The translations under genes and the position numbers were made by a program. DNA of 47,442 nucleotides, taken from JBEBXQ01 sp040391535 (GTDB lineage: Bacteria > Bacteroidota > Bacteroidia > Cytophagales > Spirosomataceae). Below are positions 7,935-16,491 of the stretch, piece by piece; position 1 is the stretch's first letter; each line of letters begins with the position of its first letter. Below the pieces are notes generated by a model, which saw only the letters and a list, made by a program, of their open reading frames with translations, was not told where the DNA came from and searched no databases. Location: positions 1 through 47,442 of the forward strand of contig JBEBXQ010000018.1 of NCBI GenBank assembly GCA_040391535.1. Reading direction: 5' to 3'.

Positions 7935-9665
7935 TTATTCTTTTCTGACGGCATAAAGATCGTAAACAATTCTTCCTCCAACGATAGTCAGTACAGGTTT
8001 TATTTCCTTTATACGCTCTTCGGGGCAGGTGATCAGGTCTTCTGAAAGAACGATCAGATCAGCCAGTTTTCCTGTCTTTAAGCTTCCTTTTAATTTTTCT
8101 TCGAAACTGGCATATGCATTGTTGATAGTGTAGGTTTTCAATGCACTTTCACGTGTGACAGCTTCGGAGGGGTTCACTGTATGCTCTCCCTGCGATTGCC
8201 GGGATACCATGGTCCACATGGCCTGGAAGGGGTTATAAGGGTTGATCGCCCTGTCGGCATCCAGTTTGACCATGTGATCAGAACCCCCGTTCAGCATCAC
8301 CTGCGCTTTTTCCATTTTCTGATAGGGGTGAAAATCCTCCATCCTTTTTTCTCCCAGTACCTCGATAAGCAGATCGACGTCTTTGTAAAACCATGCAGGC
8401 TGTATATCAGCATAAATATTCAGGCGTCTCATGATACTGATAGCGTCTTTTGAGAAAAAATTCCCGTGTATTACCGAATGCCTTCCTTCCCGGATAGGTC
8501 TGGATTGACTGGCATCCTGATAAGCTGCCAGAAGGGTGTCAACCCCTGCGCCTCCCGTAACATGTGCGGTAAATTTCCAGCCGGCTTCTGAAGAGGCAAT
8601 AATCAGATTTACCAGCTGCGCCCGGTTAAGGTTAAGCTCACCCCGGTATGCCGGATCATGGAAGCCATATACTTTCATGGCTTTTTTACCCCAGGGCCGC
8701 CCCATATAGGCAGTACCGGTGAGAATTCCTCCGTCCAGCACCACTTTCAGTGCACCCACTTTCACCCATTCATTACCGTCACCGGTTTTATAGGGAAATC
8801 CGTTTAACGCTTCTTTTATTTCTTCTGCAGGTTTTTCAGGATCAAAAGGAAAGCTGAAATTCTGAAACACTCTTACACTTAGTTTTCCTCTTTTTTGTAA
8901 TTCATTAAAAAGCGCAAGATCGTCAGCTCCTCCGTTTCCAGCACACACTGACGTGATTCCGATGGCATTATATCGTTGAAAAAGTATCTGCAATGCCTCC
9001 AGCTTTTCTTCTGCCGAAAGGGGTACCTCATTTCCTTTATTCAGGTATCTGAATCCGGCCTGCCGGATCAGCCCGGTTGGGTTCCGGGTTTGTTTGTCTT
9101 TGACCACAGCCTGGTCATTTAAACCCGGCAGTCCTGATATTTCCAACGCTTTTGTATTAACCATACCTGCATAGCTTCCATTCAGAAAAACGGGGTTCCG
9201 GGGCGCTGACGCATCCAGTTCCTGAAGTGACGGCCAGCGCTTTTCCTGAAGTCTGGTGATAAAGAACTTCGGGTGAACAATCCATTCACCGGGTTTCCGG
9301 AGGCTTGATTCTTTACTTATCCAGGCAAATAATTCATCCAAAGACGTAATGTCCGGCAGCTCTTTCCGGAATTCACTTTGCGCGGCCGCCAGGGGATGGA
9401 CATGATTGTCGATCAGACCGGGAATTATTCTGCTTCCACCGAGGTTCATTTTGAGTGTCCTTTCCCCTGCAAGTGTCAGTATTTCCTGATCTGAACCCAC
9501 TGCCATAATCTTATCATTCTTAATGGCGATTGCCTCCGCGACAGGTATTTCCGGGTCCATTGTTGTGATCTTGCCGTTGTACAGAATCATATCGGCGTAA
9601 TCAATTTCCGGAGTGCTGCCCGATAAAATGAAAAGAAGAAAAGAGAGTCGGATCAGATAGGTCAT
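7935..9665 (-). CDS. Secreted amidohydrolase, YtcJ-like
   Basis: A 576-residue metal-dependent hydrolase of the amidohydrolase_3/YtcJ family, whose few characterised members cleave N-substituted formamides and related amides. An N-terminal hydrophobic segment (about residues 3-17) looks like an export signal, with no clear lipobox. The metal site begins with IPGLIDNHVHP near residue 85; later His and Asp ligands are expected in AHVTGG, VIHGN and GGSDHM. The C-terminal strand LADLIVLSEDL is typical of the family. It lies 80 bp after the Gfo/Idh gene and 14 bp before the GNAT gene. It is not the cytoplasmic GalNAc-6-phosphate deacetylase (NagA/AgaA) type, so it does not fill that gap in the pathway. 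Substrate unknown. Confidence 0.83.
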   Translation of the reverse strand: MTYLIRLSFLLFILSGSTPEIDYADMILYNGKITTMDPEIPVAEAIAIKNDKIMAVGSDQEILTLAGERTLKMNLGGSRIIPGLIDNHVHPLAAAQSEFRKELPDITSLDELFAWISKESSLRKPGEWIVHPKFFITRLQEKRWPSLQELDASAPRNPVFLNGSYAGMVNTKALEISGLPGLNDQAVVKDKQTRNPTGLIRQAGFRYLNKGNEVPLSAEEKLEALQILFQRYNAIGITSVCAGNGGADDLALFNELQKRGKLSVRVFQNFSFPFDPEKPAEEIKEALNGFPYKTGDGNEWVKVGALKVVLDGGILTGTAYMGRPWGKKAMKVYGFHDPAYRGELNLNRAQLVNLIIASSEAGWKFTAHVTGGAGVDTLLAAYQDASQSRPIREGRHSVIHGNFFSKDAISIMRRLNIYADIQPAWFYKDVDLLIEVLGEKRMEDFHPYQKMEKAQVMLNGGSDHMVKLDADRAINPYNPFQAMWTMVSRQSQGEHTVNPSEAVTRESALKTYTINNAYASFEEKLKGSLKTGKLADLIVLSEDLITCPEERIKEIKPVLTIVGGRIVYDLYAVRKE

Positions 9666-9745
9666 AAAGGGTCGTTTTTATAGGTTTGCAGAGCGTACCA
9701 TACTCTGTTCAGACGGGCCGTTCCGGGATTTTCAGGGACAAATAC

Positions 9746-11110
9746 TTAATCCGGTCTGCGCGCCATCAGCGGAATGTCGGTAAGGTCTCTGATCTTAATC
9801 AGTTGTCCGGTTTCTATACTTTTTCTGGCCGCCACACCGATAAGCAATGAAAGCGCGCCATCTCTCGTTCCGGCAGATTTGTTTGAACGTATTCCGGGTG
9901 AAAAGAGATCTTTCAGCATTGCCTGGTCCGCACCTCCGTGACTACCCGCCTGCCTTTGAACAGTAATATCCTCCCTTTCGCCATGTAATGAAGAATAAAT
10001 AATCTGATCAGATCCCGGTGAGGTGCCGGTTTCGGCGGGTGTCAGCCAGGGGATGTTTTTTGCCGCATCGAGGCGTCCCCTGGTTCCGTTAAAGCCTATC
10101 TGCCATCCTTCGTACGGTGAATAGGTTGTCAGGGAATAATTGACGACTACGTTGTTTGCGTACCGGATCTGTACTGACATTTTATCATATATATCAATGC
10201 TTTTACGATAGAGGCAATTGTCCCGGATGTAGCCGTCCTGTTTTTCATTATTTACATACAATCCCACATCGGTGGGACTGGAGTGGATATTCCAGTAAAA
10301 TGAGCAGGTATTTTGATGATTACAGGTACGGCAATTATCACCGCGGAAAGGGTTTGCGCCCCCATAAAATTCCAGAGACCCAAACGCCATAACCTCTACC
10401 GGGTCTGAATCCAGGCACCAGTTGAGAAGGTCAAAGTGGTGAGAGGATTTTTGCAGAAGCAGCGTCCCGCTGAATTTCTTTTCGCCATGCCACCTCCTGA
10501 AGTAAGAAGCTCCGTGGGTCGTATCCAGATATTCATGGAAGTCAACGGAGGTTATTTTACCTATTTTCTCTTCTGCGAGCAATTCCTTCAGCCTGGAGAA
10601 AACGGTGCCATACCGGGCATTAAACCCCACAATGACCCTTTTGTCATATTTTTTTTCAGCAGCCAGAATATGCGCACACTTTATTTCGTCTGTAGTCATT
10701 GGTTTTTCTGTGATCACGTTGGCCCCCAGCTGCATGGCCCGGATGATGAATTCATCATGATTGGAATCAATGGTAGTAACGATGACATAATCGGGTTTTA
10801 CAGAATGCATCATTTTATCAAAATCTGTAAATACAGGACAATTCAGTTTGCTATACTGTTTAGCGTAATCAAGACGCCCGGCATTGCTGTCACATAGTCC
10901 GGTAAATTCTACCTGTTCTCCTACTACTTCGGGTATTCTTTTAAGCCAGAATAAAGTACCCCGCATTCCGGTACCTACCAATGCTACCTGTATTTTTGAC
11001 GGGTTTTTCACAAAAGTGCGATCCTGAGCACCTGCGACGACAGTTCCGGAAAGAGCCAGGCCGGCAGAGAGCAGGAAATTTCTGCGGGTCAGGTCTGATT
11101 TGATTTCCAT
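9746..11110 (-). CDS. Tat-exported Gfo/Idh/MocA oxidoreductase
   Basis: A 454-residue NAD(P)-dependent oxidoreductase. The ATG at 11110 was chosen over one 24 codons upstream because it puts the twin-arginine signal TRRNFLLSAG at residues 8-17. The Rossmann motif GTGMRG and the EKP motif (EKPMTTDEI) are present. Export by the Tat route implies folding with its nucleotide in the cytoplasm, as for glucose-fructose oxidoreductase and GH109-type proteins. An unusual cysteine group CRTCNHQNTC sits in the second domain and could bind a metal. The long C-terminal part fits the larger periplasmic branch of the family. It is in the leftward operon, 202 bp after the esterase. It probably oxidises or rearranges a sugar in the periplasm; an N-acetylgalactosaminidase (GH109) role is possible but not shown. 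Confidence 0.82.
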   Translation of the reverse strand: MEIKSDLTRRNFLLSAGLALSGTVVAGAQDRTFVKNPSKIQVALVGTGMRGTLFWLKRIPEVVGEQVEFTGLCDSNAGRLDYAKQYSKLNCPVFTDFDKMMHSVKPDYVIVTTIDSNHDEFIIRAMQLGANVITEKPMTTDEIKCAHILAAEKKYDKRVIVGFNARYGTVFSRLKELLAEEKIGKITSVDFHEYLDTTHGASYFRRWHGEKKFSGTLLLQKSSHHFDLLNWCLDSDPVEVMAFGSLEFYGGANPFRGDNCRTCNHQNTCSFYWNIHSSPTDVGLYVNNEKQDGYIRDNCLYRKSIDIYDKMSVQIRYANNVVVNYSLTTYSPYEGWQIGFNGTRGRLDAAKNIPWLTPAETGTSPGSDQIIYSSLHGEREDITVQRQAGSHGGADQAMLKDLFSPGIRSNKSAGTRDGALSLLIGVAARKSIETGQLIKIRDLTDIPLMARRPD

Positions 11111-11312
11111 GGTGGTGATGTTTATGTAAGGGTTTAGGTTTTTTATTAATGCTTTACTTATAAAAGGAAGCCGGCTGACCACGACGGATCGTCTGACTTA
11201 TCATCCAGGGACCCGTTGATGAACCTGCGGGCTCTGACCGTCCGTTGCAGGCTGTTTTCCGGTGTGACACGAAGTATTCCCCTCCGTCTTTCAGCACATT
11301 TTAATGTAATGG

Positions 11313-13178
11313 TTATTGCTTTTCGCCTACTGTCAGATAAAAATATCCCCACGTAACTTTTCTGTTGATCGTTTTCCAGGCTTTGTTCTCATAACTTGCC
11401 AGGAACCTTATTCTGTGGCCGGGAGGACAGTCATCCGATATCTTTACCACAGAGGATAAAGCATAGCCATCGCCCCATTTATCCGGCTGCAGTTCATCGA
11501 GGAGCCTTTCATTAATTACGTAAGGATCATCATAGTAAAGACGGGTTCTGTTGCTGACCTGATATACGGCAATGGTTTCACCGGGTTCGGCAATGTTGTT
11601 ACCATTTCCGCTCCCGAAAATTTCACTGTCTCCGTCATCTATACCAATATCATCGAATTCCCTGACGTCATAAAATACGGGTGCATCAAAATCCTCATTC
11701 CAGGTATTACCGTCAGCATCGCTCACAGCAAGTCTGAACCGTACATAATGTGGTGAGCCGTCAGCGGGTGGTTCATTCTTTACGCTGATCCTGAAACCCT
11801 CCTTCAGCCACTGCTCTGAACCTGCCATCAGCTTTTCCGCTTCAAGGGTAGTGTCCGGGACGGTGACATGAGGATGCGCTGTTGATAAACGGATTCTGAG
11901 ACTTTTTTTATCACGGTCGGCAAGGTTAAAGAGATTAAGGTTAAGAACCCCTTCTTGTCGGGTATCAAGAAACCGGCCGTTGCCGTTAAATGAATATCCC
12001 TGTAACGCGATACCCGCGGAGCTTTCCTTCTCTGTTACAGCGATTTTGTGATCATGATGGTCTACAGAAAAACGGATCCGGCCGGTCTGATCACTGCTGA
12101 CCTCTGTCACAACTCTCCTTTTTTCCTGAATGTTATAGTCGGTGATCGTGTAGCGTTTACCGGGGATATACAAAGGGGCGGTTGTTACTTTTATTTTCAC
12201 ACCCGGTATACTGTTTCCGTCGGGCATCCATTTACGTGTCTGGATCATCAGCTCATCCCGTGTAACGCCTTTCAGTACGATAAACCCGGGTTCTGCCAGG
12301 TTGCTTTCCACCTTATAGTCCCATACTTCAAAATTAGGATAGAGATCTGCATGATTCCATCGCGAAGGTGCCGGAACCGGTCTTTTGAAGGACTCCTGAA
12401 CAAACCTGAATGCATCAGCAAACTGATCAGGCATCAGTTTATGAGGGCCATCAAAAATTTTATATTCATAGTCCAGCTCCGGTTCAAGAAGGGCAGCCTG
12501 GTGTACTTCATGATTCAAATGCTTCAGCTCACAATCGGTACCATTATGAAAACGCAGCCTTATGCCGTGGAGGTTAAGAAAAAGGTGCCGCATACTGTAC
12601 AGTGTATGGTTTTGGGGATACCCGACAAAAAATTCAGGGGATCCTTTCGAGTTCACTGCCGTACCAATCAGGTGGGGGTACTTACCTGCGAGATAAAATG
12701 CCATGAATCCTCCCATACTTTGACCTATGACGGCTCTGGATGACCGGTCTTTAATGGTGCGGTATGACGAATCGATAAGGTTAACGAGTTCAGGAAAATA
12801 GTCTTTAAACTGGTTGGGATAATTGATATTGGAGTGATATCCGATGTTATACGGCCGCAGATCGGCCTCGTCTGACCGTCCGTTCCAGGCTATCAGTATA
12901 ATCTGGCTGTTTTTTACCAGGTCTGTGACACCATCCAGTGCAAACCGGTGATCTCCCTTATTACCATGAAAATAGTAAATGACGGGGTAACTTTTTTTTG
13001 TGCTGTGGTAGTCCTCCGGTAAAAATACTCTGTAGTTTTTTTTTACCTGAAATACCTTGCTGAAATGGCTTTTATCCTCCTGGGCCTTCAGGCAGGGCGT
13101 TCCGGACAACAGTCCGGCCATTAAGAAAAGCAAAGATACTGTCCTGTAGCGATATGCGTAAATTAGTTTTTTTAACAT
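11313..13178 (-). CDS. Secreted alpha/beta-hydrolase (esterase D-like) with C-terminal beta domain
   Basis: A 621-residue protein with a signal peptide (hydrophobic span about residues 14-27, likely cleavage after CLKAQ). Residues about 45-280 form an esterase D-type alpha/beta-hydrolase with an oxyanion region YYFHGN and the nucleophile motif GQSMGG; a conserved GPHKLMPDQF supplies the likely catalytic His. The following 330 residues are beta-rich, resemble repeats of immunoglobulin-like or CARDB-like domains, and include an acidic stretch DDIGIDDGDSEIFGSGNG. This domain may bind the glycan or another envelope protein. It is 11 bp after the aldolase gene in the same operon. It may remove ester groups, such as acetyl, from a polysaccharide. 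Substrate not determined. Confidence 0.78.
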   Translation of the reverse strand: MLKKLIYAYRYRTVSLLFLMAGLLSGTPCLKAQEDKSHFSKVFQVKKNYRVFLPEDYHSTKKSYPVIYYFHGNKGDHRFALDGVTDLVKNSQIILIAWNGRSDEADLRPYNIGYHSNINYPNQFKDYFPELVNLIDSSYRTIKDRSSRAVIGQSMGGFMAFYLAGKYPHLIGTAVNSKGSPEFFVGYPQNHTLYSMRHLFLNLHGIRLRFHNGTDCELKHLNHEVHQAALLEPELDYEYKIFDGPHKLMPDQFADAFRFVQESFKRPVPAPSRWNHADLYPNFEVWDYKVESNLAEPGFIVLKGVTRDELMIQTRKWMPDGNSIPGVKIKVTTAPLYIPGKRYTITDYNIQEKRRVVTEVSSDQTGRIRFSVDHHDHKIAVTEKESSAGIALQGYSFNGNGRFLDTRQEGVLNLNLFNLADRDKKSLRIRLSTAHPHVTVPDTTLEAEKLMAGSEQWLKEGFRISVKNEPPADGSPHYVRFRLAVSDADGNTWNEDFDAPVFYDVREFDDIGIDDGDSEIFGSGNGNNIAEPGETIAVYQVSNRTRLYYDDPYVINERLLDELQPDKWGDGYALSSVVKISDDCPPGHRIRFLASYENKAWKTINRKVTWGYFYLTVGEKQ

Positions 13179-13189
13179 AACAGCGTTGT

Positions 13190-14032
13190 TTATTTCAGAG
13201 GTGATGAGAGCGTGTTTCGTCTCATTATTTTGAGTTTATCTGCTACCAGCATAGTAACAGCCTGAATCGCCGGAGGGAATACGGTCCGCAAATCGATATT
13301 GGTGTTATCTGCCATATCATCTTTGAGGCAGGCCATAAAAGTGTTTTTTATTTCTGTGGCCAGGTTTACTTTACAAATTCCTCTCGCAATGGTTTCCTGC
13401 AGGGTAGTGGCGTCAATTCCAGAGCTGCCGTGAAGTACCAGCGGGACAGGTGTGACAGCATTGATCAAAGCCAGCCTTTCCAGATCAATCTGTGGCTTCT
13501 GCCTGTAAAATCCGTGCGCATTTCCGATGGCCACCGCCAGCATATCTATACCGGTTTGTGCAGTGAAAAAAGCAGCTTCTTCAGGATCTGTTAAGGCCAG
13601 CACGTCTTCAGGCTGACCATGTTTGGCCACATATCCCAATTCAGCTTCGACATTTGCCTGGTATGCTTCTGCAAGCTTTACAACCGCAGAGGAAACGGAA
13701 ATATTCTGTTCCAGTGTTTTTTCACTTGCATCAATCATCACGGAATCAAAGCCGGCATCGAGGCATTCCCGGATAAGTGCAATTGAATCAGAATGATCCA
13801 GGTGCAGATATCCTTCGACCTTGTATTCCCTCAGAACAGCCCTGGCCATATTAGCCGCAACCTGCAGGCCCATGTATTCAATGGAGCTTTTCGTCAGCTG
13901 AAGGATTACAGGTGATTTCTGTTCGGCTGCGGCCATCACAATTCCGGTCAGGGTCTCGTAGTTGTAAAAATTGGTAGCGAGCACAGCATAACCATTGCAG
14001 TACGCATCCTGTAACCTGTCTTTAATATTCAT
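13190..14032 (-). CDS. kbaY: Class II ketose-bisphosphate aldolase, GatY/KbaY type
   Basis: A 280-residue zinc-dependent class II aldolase. The ATG at 14032 was chosen because it starts the conserved N terminus (NIKDRLQDAYCNGYAV) and overlaps the kinase stop by 11 bp, a sign of translational coupling; a start nine codons upstream adds residues with no family match. The catalytic Asp and first zinc His are in HLDHSD (77-82), the other zinc ligands in GNAHGFY and VLHGSSG. In GatY/KbaY enzymes the product pair from tagatose-1,6-bisphosphate is dihydroxyacetone phosphate and glyceraldehyde-3-phosphate. The neighbours AgaS and a PfkB kinase give the earlier steps. A fructose-bisphosphate substrate cannot be excluded from sequence. 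Confidence 0.85.
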   Translation of the reverse strand: MNIKDRLQDAYCNGYAVLATNFYNYETLTGIVMAAAEQKSPVILQLTKSSIEYMGLQVAANMARAVLREYKVEGYLHLDHSDSIALIRECLDAGFDSVMIDASEKTLEQNISVSSAVVKLAEAYQANVEAELGYVAKHGQPEDVLALTDPEEAAFFTAQTGIDMLAVAIGNAHGFYRQKPQIDLERLALINAVTPVPLVLHGSSGIDATTLQETIARGICKVNLATEIKNTFMACLKDDMADNTNIDLRTVFPPAIQAVTMLVADKLKIMRRNTLSSPLK

Positions 14033-14972
14033 AACGAAAACCGAATCTGCTGAACGCAAGATTTGATACCTGTTCTAAATTCTCAAAAGCGGTAGTGCCA
14101 CCCTGGGCGGTAGTCGAAATGGCTCCCATAATATTCCCGGTATTCTGACACACTTCCAGCGGGGAGTTTTTAAGAAACTCATGGATAAAGCCAGCGGCAA
14201 AACTGTCACCGGCTCCTATCGTGTCCACCACATTCTTGTTGAGGAAAGATTCCTGAAAACGAATATTCCCCTTGTGGCATACAGTGGCTCCTTTGTTGCC
14301 CTGCTTCACAACCGATATGCAGTCAAATTGCATGAGGATCTCAAAGGCTTCCTCCAGAAAGCCTGCACGTGTGAGCTTAAGCGCTTCTGATTCATTAGGA
14401 AAAAAAATGTTGATATAAGGTAAAATGGCGGAGAGATCCATATCCCATTGATTCTTAGGGTCCCATTGAGGGTCAAAAGATGTGGTAAGACCCATTTTGC
14501 TGGCTCGTTTAAATAACTCCGGGACGTCTGCCCTGATGCCCGGCTGAAGAAAAAAGGATGAAAAATGCAGATGACGCGACTGCTCCAGGAGGCCCGCCGG
14601 TATATCTGACAAGGTGAACTCAGTCATGGCACCCTGGTAAGTCAGGGCTGCACGATCTTCACCGATATTCAAAATAACAGTAGCTCCGGTAGAAAATCTG
14701 CTGTCCTGCAGAATGTGTGAAGTGTCAACGGCTTTGTTTTCCAGACTTTCCAGAATAAAATCCCCGAAAATGTCTTTCCCGGTTTTACCCGAAAATGCAA
14801 CGCGGTTGCCCAGCAGACTGGCATTACTGGCAAATATTGCAGAAGAGCTTCCAAGGGTTAATGCCATTTCATTTGCAAGTATTTCCTGTCCCGGTATGGG
14901 AAAGGTATCGAGCTTGTTGAGGATCAGATCGACATTGAGCTCTCCTATTGTAAGTATATCATAGTTTTTCAT
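14022..14972 (-). CDS. PfkB-family sugar kinase, probable tagatose-6-phosphate kinase
   Basis: A 316-residue ribokinase-type kinase. The N terminus has the glycine-rich GELNVDL and GSSSAIFASN substrate segments, and the C terminus has the anion-hole motif DTIGAGDSFAAGF, with the catalytic base Asp256. Its substrate is not fixed by sequence; PfkB members act on fructose-1-phosphate, tagatose-6-phosphate, ketogluconate and others. Between an AgaS-type enzyme, which would yield tagatose-6-phosphate, and a GatY/KbaY-type aldolase, the best guess is tagatose-6-phosphate to tagatose-1,6-bisphosphate. It is 46 bp after agaS and overlaps the aldolase start. Confidence 0.82.
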   Translation of the reverse strand: MKNYDILTIGELNVDLILNKLDTFPIPGQEILANEMALTLGSSSAIFASNASLLGNRVAFSGKTGKDIFGDFILESLENKAVDTSHILQDSRFSTGATVILNIGEDRAALTYQGAMTEFTLSDIPAGLLEQSRHLHFSSFFLQPGIRADVPELFKRASKMGLTTSFDPQWDPKNQWDMDLSAILPYINIFFPNESEALKLTRAGFLEEAFEILMQFDCISVVKQGNKGATVCHKGNIRFQESFLNKNVVDTIGAGDSFAAGFIHEFLKNSPLEVCQNTGNIMGAISTTAQGGTTAFENLEQVSNLAFSRFGFRYEY

Positions 14973-15018
14973 TCACAAGGGTTGTTTGGCCTGGGGGTTA
15001 GGTTTTTCTATATACATA

Positions 15019-16251
15019 TTACCCGAGCCTGGATTCGGTGACTATCTGCAGAGGAGTATAGGGGTAAATGTTAACTCCTTCCACAACCCGGGTAATGGTA
15101 TTAGAAAGCGAAGGAGAGTCCGGATTTAACCCTAACTGGAGGGATTTAAGAAATCCGAGTATCTGAGCAGGCAGTACACTGCATACGGAAAAAAGGTCTT
15201 CGTCCAGTTTTTTGTCGCAGGGCAGTCTGATCAGCAGGTCAAGTGGAGCAGGGGCAAACTCTCCCAGGTTTGATTCTATAATACCTATCTGACAGATACC
15301 TTTTTCCCCCCGGTTTATATCTGCTACCAGGTCGTTTTCGTATTGTGCTACATAGCTGTTATTGGAAAAGAGGTAAATGATCAGCGTAGTGGGATTGATT
15401 ACTACTTTCGGACCATGCCTGAAACCAAGAAATGTATCATAACCACCCATAATGATCCCATTTGTAAATTCCTGTATTTTAAGCTGTGATTCCCTGGCTG
15501 CTCCCTGATAGGGTCCTGAGCCCAGAAAGAATGTTCTGTTGAAACTCAGGTCTGCTATTTTCTTAAGCCTCCTGCTGAAATTCTCAAAAATATATTGTCC
15601 GTAAAAACTCAGCTGTTCCACCTCATGCTGGGCAATACCCTCACCGGTAAGCCTGGAAATTAAAATCCCCGCCAGAAGCATGGATGTAAAACTTCCTGTC
15701 ATCGCCAGACTCTTGTCATTGGCTGTGGAGGGCATAACGAAATGATAGCAATTGTCATCAGAAGCAGTTGCCATGGCTAATTGCCCATCCGGATTACAGG
15801 TGATGACCAGGTGAAAAATCCGGTTGCACAACCGGTTGGCCAGATCAACAGCCGCGACACTTTCCGGGCTGTTGCCGGATCGTGCAAAAGAAACGACGAG
15901 TGTCGGATTATCCGCAAGGAAATAGTCGGCAGGGTGTGATACCAGATCAGTAGTAGAGACTGCCACAGTTCTTTTGCCGGAATGTCTTTGAAGGGATCCC
16001 TGGAGTATGGTACCTATATATGCTGATGTACCTGCTCCGCAAATAATAATAGTAAGGTCAGGATACAGATACACAGATCGCAGAAATTCTCTTAATGCTG
16101 TTTCATGTTGTCCGAGAAGTCGGAAGGTCTCACGCCACAGCGCGGGTTGCTGCAATATCTCGAAAGCCGTGAATGATCCGCCCGCCTGTTGCAGATATTC
16201 CGGTTCATACCCAAAACACTTCTTTACTGCTGAATTTTCAAAGTGATTCAC
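15019..16251 (-). CDS. agaS: SIS-domain protein, AgaS-type galactosamine-6-phosphate deaminase/isomerase
   Basis: A 410-residue protein with two SIS domains. First-domain motif GAGTSAYIG at 72-80 and the SFARSGNSPES phosphosugar-binding loop are both clear; the second domain carries GFRHGPKV, a signature of AgaS. AgaS turns D-galactosamine-6-phosphate into tagatose-6-phosphate plus ammonia. It is the first gene of the leftward run and starts divergently from a DeoR-type regulator, and the kinase and aldolase that follow complete the route to triose phosphates. The GalNAc-6-phosphate deacetylase usually found with it was not seen. A glucosamine-6-phosphate role is less likely given the GFRHGP form and the aldolase next door. 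Confidence 0.86.
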   Translation of the reverse strand: MNHFENSAVKKCFGYEPEYLQQAGGSFTAFEILQQPALWRETFRLLGQHETALREFLRSVYLYPDLTIIICGAGTSAYIGTILQGSLQRHSGKRTVAVSTTDLVSHPADYFLADNPTLVVSFARSGNSPESVAAVDLANRLCNRIFHLVITCNPDGQLAMATASDDNCYHFVMPSTANDKSLAMTGSFTSMLLAGILISRLTGEGIAQHEVEQLSFYGQYIFENFSRRLKKIADLSFNRTFFLGSGPYQGAARESQLKIQEFTNGIIMGGYDTFLGFRHGPKVVINPTTLIIYLFSNNSYVAQYENDLVADINRGEKGICQIGIIESNLGEFAPAPLDLLIRLPCDKKLDEDLFSVCSVLPAQILGFLKSLQLGLNPDSPSLSNTITRVVEGVNIYPYTPLQIVTESRLG

Positions 16252-16272
16252 TTGCGATAATTTTTTCTTTTG

Positions 16273-16319
16273 ATTTGTTATGAAACAAATTTAAATACTT
16301 TCATTTGCTTTATGCAAAT
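16273..16319 (-). promoter_or_regulatory. Promoter of the agaS operon with two candidate operators
   Basis: Reading leftward, TTTG (plus-strand CAAA at 16315-16318), 21 nt, and TAAATTTG (16286-16293) form a full match to the Bacteroidota promoter. Two inverted repeats of the form ATTTGy..rCAAAT overlap it: ATTTGC-N5-GCAAAT at 16303-16319 over the -33 element, and ATTTGT-N6-ACAAAT at 16273-16290 over the -7 element. Their centres are about 30 bp apart. The divergent DeoR-type regulator is the obvious candidate to bind them; the sequence shows the repeats, the binding is inference. Confidence 0.6.
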
Positions 16320-16436
16320 CTTTTGAAAACTTTTTATTTTAAATAATTGCTCATATTTTTATTTCTAAACCTTATTATGCTATGTTGTTTTGCTTTTTAT
16401 CTTGTTAAAAGTGCGTTAAAAGGTTTTGGAGTATGA

Positions 16437-16444
16437 TAAATTTG
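16437..16444 (+). promoter_or_regulatory. Possible -7 element for the DeoR-type regulator
   Basis: TAAATTTG matches TAnnTTTG and lies 48 bp before the ATG at 16492, giving a leader of about 40 nt. No good -33 element is present at 21 nt, so the promoter may be weak or activated. It supports the ATG at 16492 as the real start, since a start further upstream at 16426 would precede this element. Confidence 0.35.
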
Positions 16445-16491
16445 ATTACATTGCATTTCAGATATGTAATTTGTTATTTCAAAGTAGTATA

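Noticed and set aside
10436..10897. Plus-strand open frame inside the Gfo/Idh gene
   Set aside because: Antisense to a well supported enzyme gene; no signal or family.
9746..11110. Firm GH109 alpha-N-acetylgalactosaminidase call for the Gfo/Idh protein
   Set aside because: Fold, Tat signal and locus fit, but the body differs by eye from known GH109 members, and most exported Gfo/Idh proteins have other or unknown roles. Kept as an oxidoreductase of unknown substrate.
11111..11312. A missed gene in the 202-bp space between esterase and Gfo/Idh genes
   Set aside because: The only open frame overlaps the end of the esterase and the Gfo/Idh leader and has no family or start signal.
12048..12743. 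Plus-strand open frame of 231 codons inside the esterase gene
   Set aside because: The esterase is clear on the minus strand with a catalytic motif; this frame has biased composition typical of an antisense shadow.
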